Program-made: the position numbers and the translations under genes
Assembly (NCBI GenBank): GCA_963693285.1
Contig: OY848926.1
Span: 5,998,501 to 6,062,500, forward strand
Origin: Xestospongia muta
Lineage: Eukaryota > Porifera > Demospongiae > Haplosclerida > Petrosiidae
DNA length: 64,000 nt
Reading direction: 5' to 3'
Notes under the pieces: model-generated
What the model saw: the letters and a program-made list of their open reading frames with translations, nothing else
Told to the model about the DNA's origin: nothing
Database searches by the model: none
Shown: in pieces, positions 61,898 to 64,000 of the stretch
How the letters are laid out: each line of letters starts with the position of its first letter
Numbering within the stretch: position 1 is the stretch's first letter

Positions 61898-62428
61898 ATG
61901 GCTGAACAAGAAACCAAGCACGGTGATTGGTACATTGTTCACAAGAATGTTGCAGGAACAATGTCATCTAGAGAGAAAAAAGATAAATTAGAAACAGAAC
62001 TTGAAGGAGCATTAGAGAAAGGCTACAATATTATCGTCATTGAACCACGTGTAGTAGGTGATGAAGTCATAAGATGGATCAAATTTGGCAATTTCCTCCA
62101 CAAATCTGCAGTGCTAGCCAGTATTGGTAGTCTAATACTCCTTCCCACTCTTCCTCGACATTTAACTCTTTATATTTCATTGCCTCTGGGAGTATTTGGT
62201 ATTACATGCGCCACATTGTACAATGTATCCTGGCAGTTTGATCCATGTTGTAAGTATCAGGTAGATTGGCAGGGAAAGGAGCTAAGTGATATTCCTAGTC
62301 ATGAACTGACAGCCACTTCACCTGTTGTCCTTGTTAGGAGAAATGATATATATCGTAAAATACTCCACAGTTCATTGGCATTTATTGTATTTGGTTACAT
62401 AACGTGGAAATGGTACACTCGAGAATAA
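61898..62428 (+). CDS. TMEM11: Mitochondrial inner-membrane protein TMEM11
   Basis: TMEM11 sits in the mitochondrial inner membrane and shapes cristae together with MICOS (PMI in Drosophila). It is one uninterrupted exon of 176 aa, which is unusual here. Family landmarks are an acidic helix (LETELEGALEKGYNIIVIEP), IRWIKFGNFLHKSAVLASIG, a first membrane span near residues 66-84 and a second near 89-108. Then come YNVSWQFDPCCKYQV, the signature segment, and SPVVLVRRNDIYRK. A C-terminal hydrophobic stretch near residues 152-170 follows. It converges on DHRS7B with 118 bp between stop codons; the two are also neighbours in human. Confidence 0.95.
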   Translation: MAEQETKHGDWYIVHKNVAGTMSSREKKDKLETELEGALEKGYNIIVIEPRVVGDEVIRWIKFGNFLHKSAVLASIGSLILLPTLPRHLTLYISLPLGVFGITCATLYNVSWQFDPCCKYQVDWQGKELSDIPSHELTATSPVVLVRRNDIYRKILHSSLAFIVFGYITWKWYTRE

Positions 62429-62546
62429 TGCTTATAAACATTTTTGTAATAAATAAAACAGATGGTTGTTTAATGTGTTGCCATGGTAATTCAAAGCCTA
62501 TCTCAACACAAAATTTTTTATTGATTATCCAATAAAAATAAAACAT

Positions 62547-63884
62547 TCAATCAATTTTTGCACGTTTTCTTAGTATCCAGTCTAATGCAGCTGGCCATAT
62601 AAACTTGAGATAAAGTGCTAATTGAAAAAGTGGTTTTATTATAAAGGTTTCTCTCTCTTTACTGGCTATAGCCTCTAATGAATGATAAGCTGCTCGTTCA
62701 GCAGGCATACCTTGACTTGTAGTAATATCAGTCACTATAATGGTAACCATAACAACGATTAATGAATAATTAATATTATATACCTCCATAAGGTTTACCA
62801 TCACTCTGCAATGCATTAACTGATAACCTCGTATTAATGTACTCTGGACATATAATTGAGACAAATATACCACGATGAGATAATTCTGTCCTCAGGGAAT
62901 CAAAATAGCCATGAAGAGCATGCTTAGATGCTGCATCTGTTAAAATAAATATTAAATAATAGTCACACTCTGAGTATTTCTTACTGACAAGATGATCGTA
63001 GAGGTATTCCTAATTTCCCTTGAATGCTGCTTATGACAACAATATGACCAGTTCCTTGTTCTAACATTGATGGTAATAGTGCTACAATGATAACAAAGTC
63101 CATCAACATAGTAGGTCAATACATTTTTGTTTGCATTGTGTACAGTGTGGTCTGTTAATGTTCTCAGACAATTATCTTAACAAAGAGGGTGCTCCTATTA
63201 ATTAGGACACATCTGACCAGAATTAGATAACCTTTTGTGACTTGAATATGTCCAAAGAAGTTAGTCTCCATCACAGTTCTATCAACACGACAATCTGTGT
63301 CTAATACACTCCCTCGAGAACTGATCCCTATGTGTTTAAAAAACCCAAAACGATCCATTTAAAGCCACACCCACTAATTATGTCATACCTACCAGCATTA
63401 TTCACTAAAATGTCAACTCTACCAAATAGTTTTATTGCTGCAAGGGTGTGGTCAATGAGGGCATGTCCCTCAGTGAGATCAAGTTCTATGATAGCTGGTG
63501 AGTGCCTGGCTATGGGACCCTACAATTATCAAATTAATGAAATGCATTATATCATAATAACATCATACTTTGCCAGGTGTTTCAGCATCCAATGTAAATT
63601 TGATTTGTTGTAGTTTCTGCACATTTCTTCCAGCTAAGATGACCTTTGCACCCACAGAATGAAATACTTGAGCTAAAGCTGGAGGACAACAGTTCAATTT
63701 CAATCACTAGCCACATCTTACCTTCTCCAAGACCACTGCTTGCTCCAGTCACTAAAATGACCTTTCCACTCAATCTACGAATGGCTCTTCTCAATCTCCA
63801 TTTTCTAAACGCTTTGTATATAGCTGTGAGAGTTGCAACTAACAGGAGCAGTTGACCAAACGTCCTTGTTGTTAACATCCCCAT
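62547..63884 (-). CDS. DHRS7B: Dehydrogenase/reductase SDR family member 7B
   Basis: In mammals DHRS7B is the acyl/alkyl-DHAP reductase of ether-lipid synthesis, anchored in peroxisome/ER membranes. The ATG at 63,884 starts MGMLTTRTFGQLLLLVATLT, an N-terminal membrane anchor followed by basic residues. The Rossmann NAD(P) motif is ILVTGASSGLGE, followed by NNAG, the catalytic serine in VVISSIQGKLG and YAASK. The tyrosine codon of YAASK is formed across an intron: a donor GTCAGT after TCT-T joins acceptor CAG-AT to make TAT. The C-terminus (AALDWILRKRAKID) is basic. Five or six short introns interrupt it. The upstream region runs off the window. Confidence 0.92.
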
Positions 63885-64000
63885 CACCACGTGGTTTTAA
63901 ATTTACGGAGGAGGTGTGGCTAGCTAGTTAATTAGCTCCCTTTCGTTTCTGTAGTAATTTCGAAATATTTTTTATTCATAACAAGTATACGATTCCGTAT

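Noticed and set aside
62477..62490. X-box-like GTTGCCATGGTAAT between TMEM11 and DHRS7B, and ATTGCCATGGTAAC at 25,143
   Set aside because: The palindromes fit the RFX consensus, but one lies between two 3' ends and the other in an aconitase intron, so a promoter role is not supported. They may belong to a short dispersed motif.

Overview
The window looks like nuclear DNA of an early-branching animal, most plausibly a demosponge. It is AT-rich and gene-dense, with protein genes on both strands. Introns are mostly about 45-60 nt with GTAAG-type donors. The genes are animal ones: cytohesins, a PI-PLC, NUDCD3, FAM227, ZZEF1, SNX8, TMEM11 and DHRS7B. The sponge assignment is inference from intron size, compactness and gene content, not from a marker gene.

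Region 1 (1-15,100) is an accessory-type tandem array of five paralogous seven-exon genes, all on the + strand, spaced 2.5-3.1 kb apart. I reconstructed every exon, and all five reading frames close (635, 776, 566, 618 and 616 aa). Each protein has a signal peptide, two tandem copies of an unrecognised domain of about 150 aa, a Ser/Thr-rich stalk, one membrane helix and a tyrosine-rich tail. The tail carries an ITIM-type motif (IAYGQL or ISYGKL), a TxYxxL switch-like motif (TEYMTL) and an NPSY motif. In genes 4 and 5 the membrane/juxtamembrane exon has been replaced by an unrelated one, and the old membrane exon survives as an open but apparently unusable relict inside an intron. This array is the best candidate here for an undescribed system: a clustered family of inhibitory-type receptors that could serve self/non-self or microbe recognition. 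Degenerate last-exon copies lie between the units. A ~256-bp inverted-terminal-repeat element occurs twice, once inside gene 1 and once past the right edge.

Region 2 (15,990-64,000) is conserved housekeeping territory. In order: a cytohesin ARF-GEF (+); a phosphoinositide phospholipase C (-); mitochondrial aconitase (+); NUDCD3 (-); mitochondrial acyl carrier protein (+); a FAM227 protein (-); an unrecognised coiled-coil protein (+); a second cytohesin (+); the very large ZZEF1 (-); a small RRM protein (+); SNX8 (-); TMEM11 (+); and DHRS7B (-). Strands mostly alternate. This leaves five head-to-head pairs with 108-348 bp between start codons, and convergent pairs with gaps mostly near 100 bp. 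The FAM227/coiled-coil divergent promoter holds a near-palindromic RFX X-box, pointing to a ciliary pair. TMEM11 and DHRS7B are also neighbours in human.

Introns here are either minimal or inflated by minisatellites and microsatellites. Nearly all long (CT)n tracts sit on the transcript strand right against the 3' splice site. Intron sequence is also littered with TCACATGA-type and CCACACCC-type short motifs.
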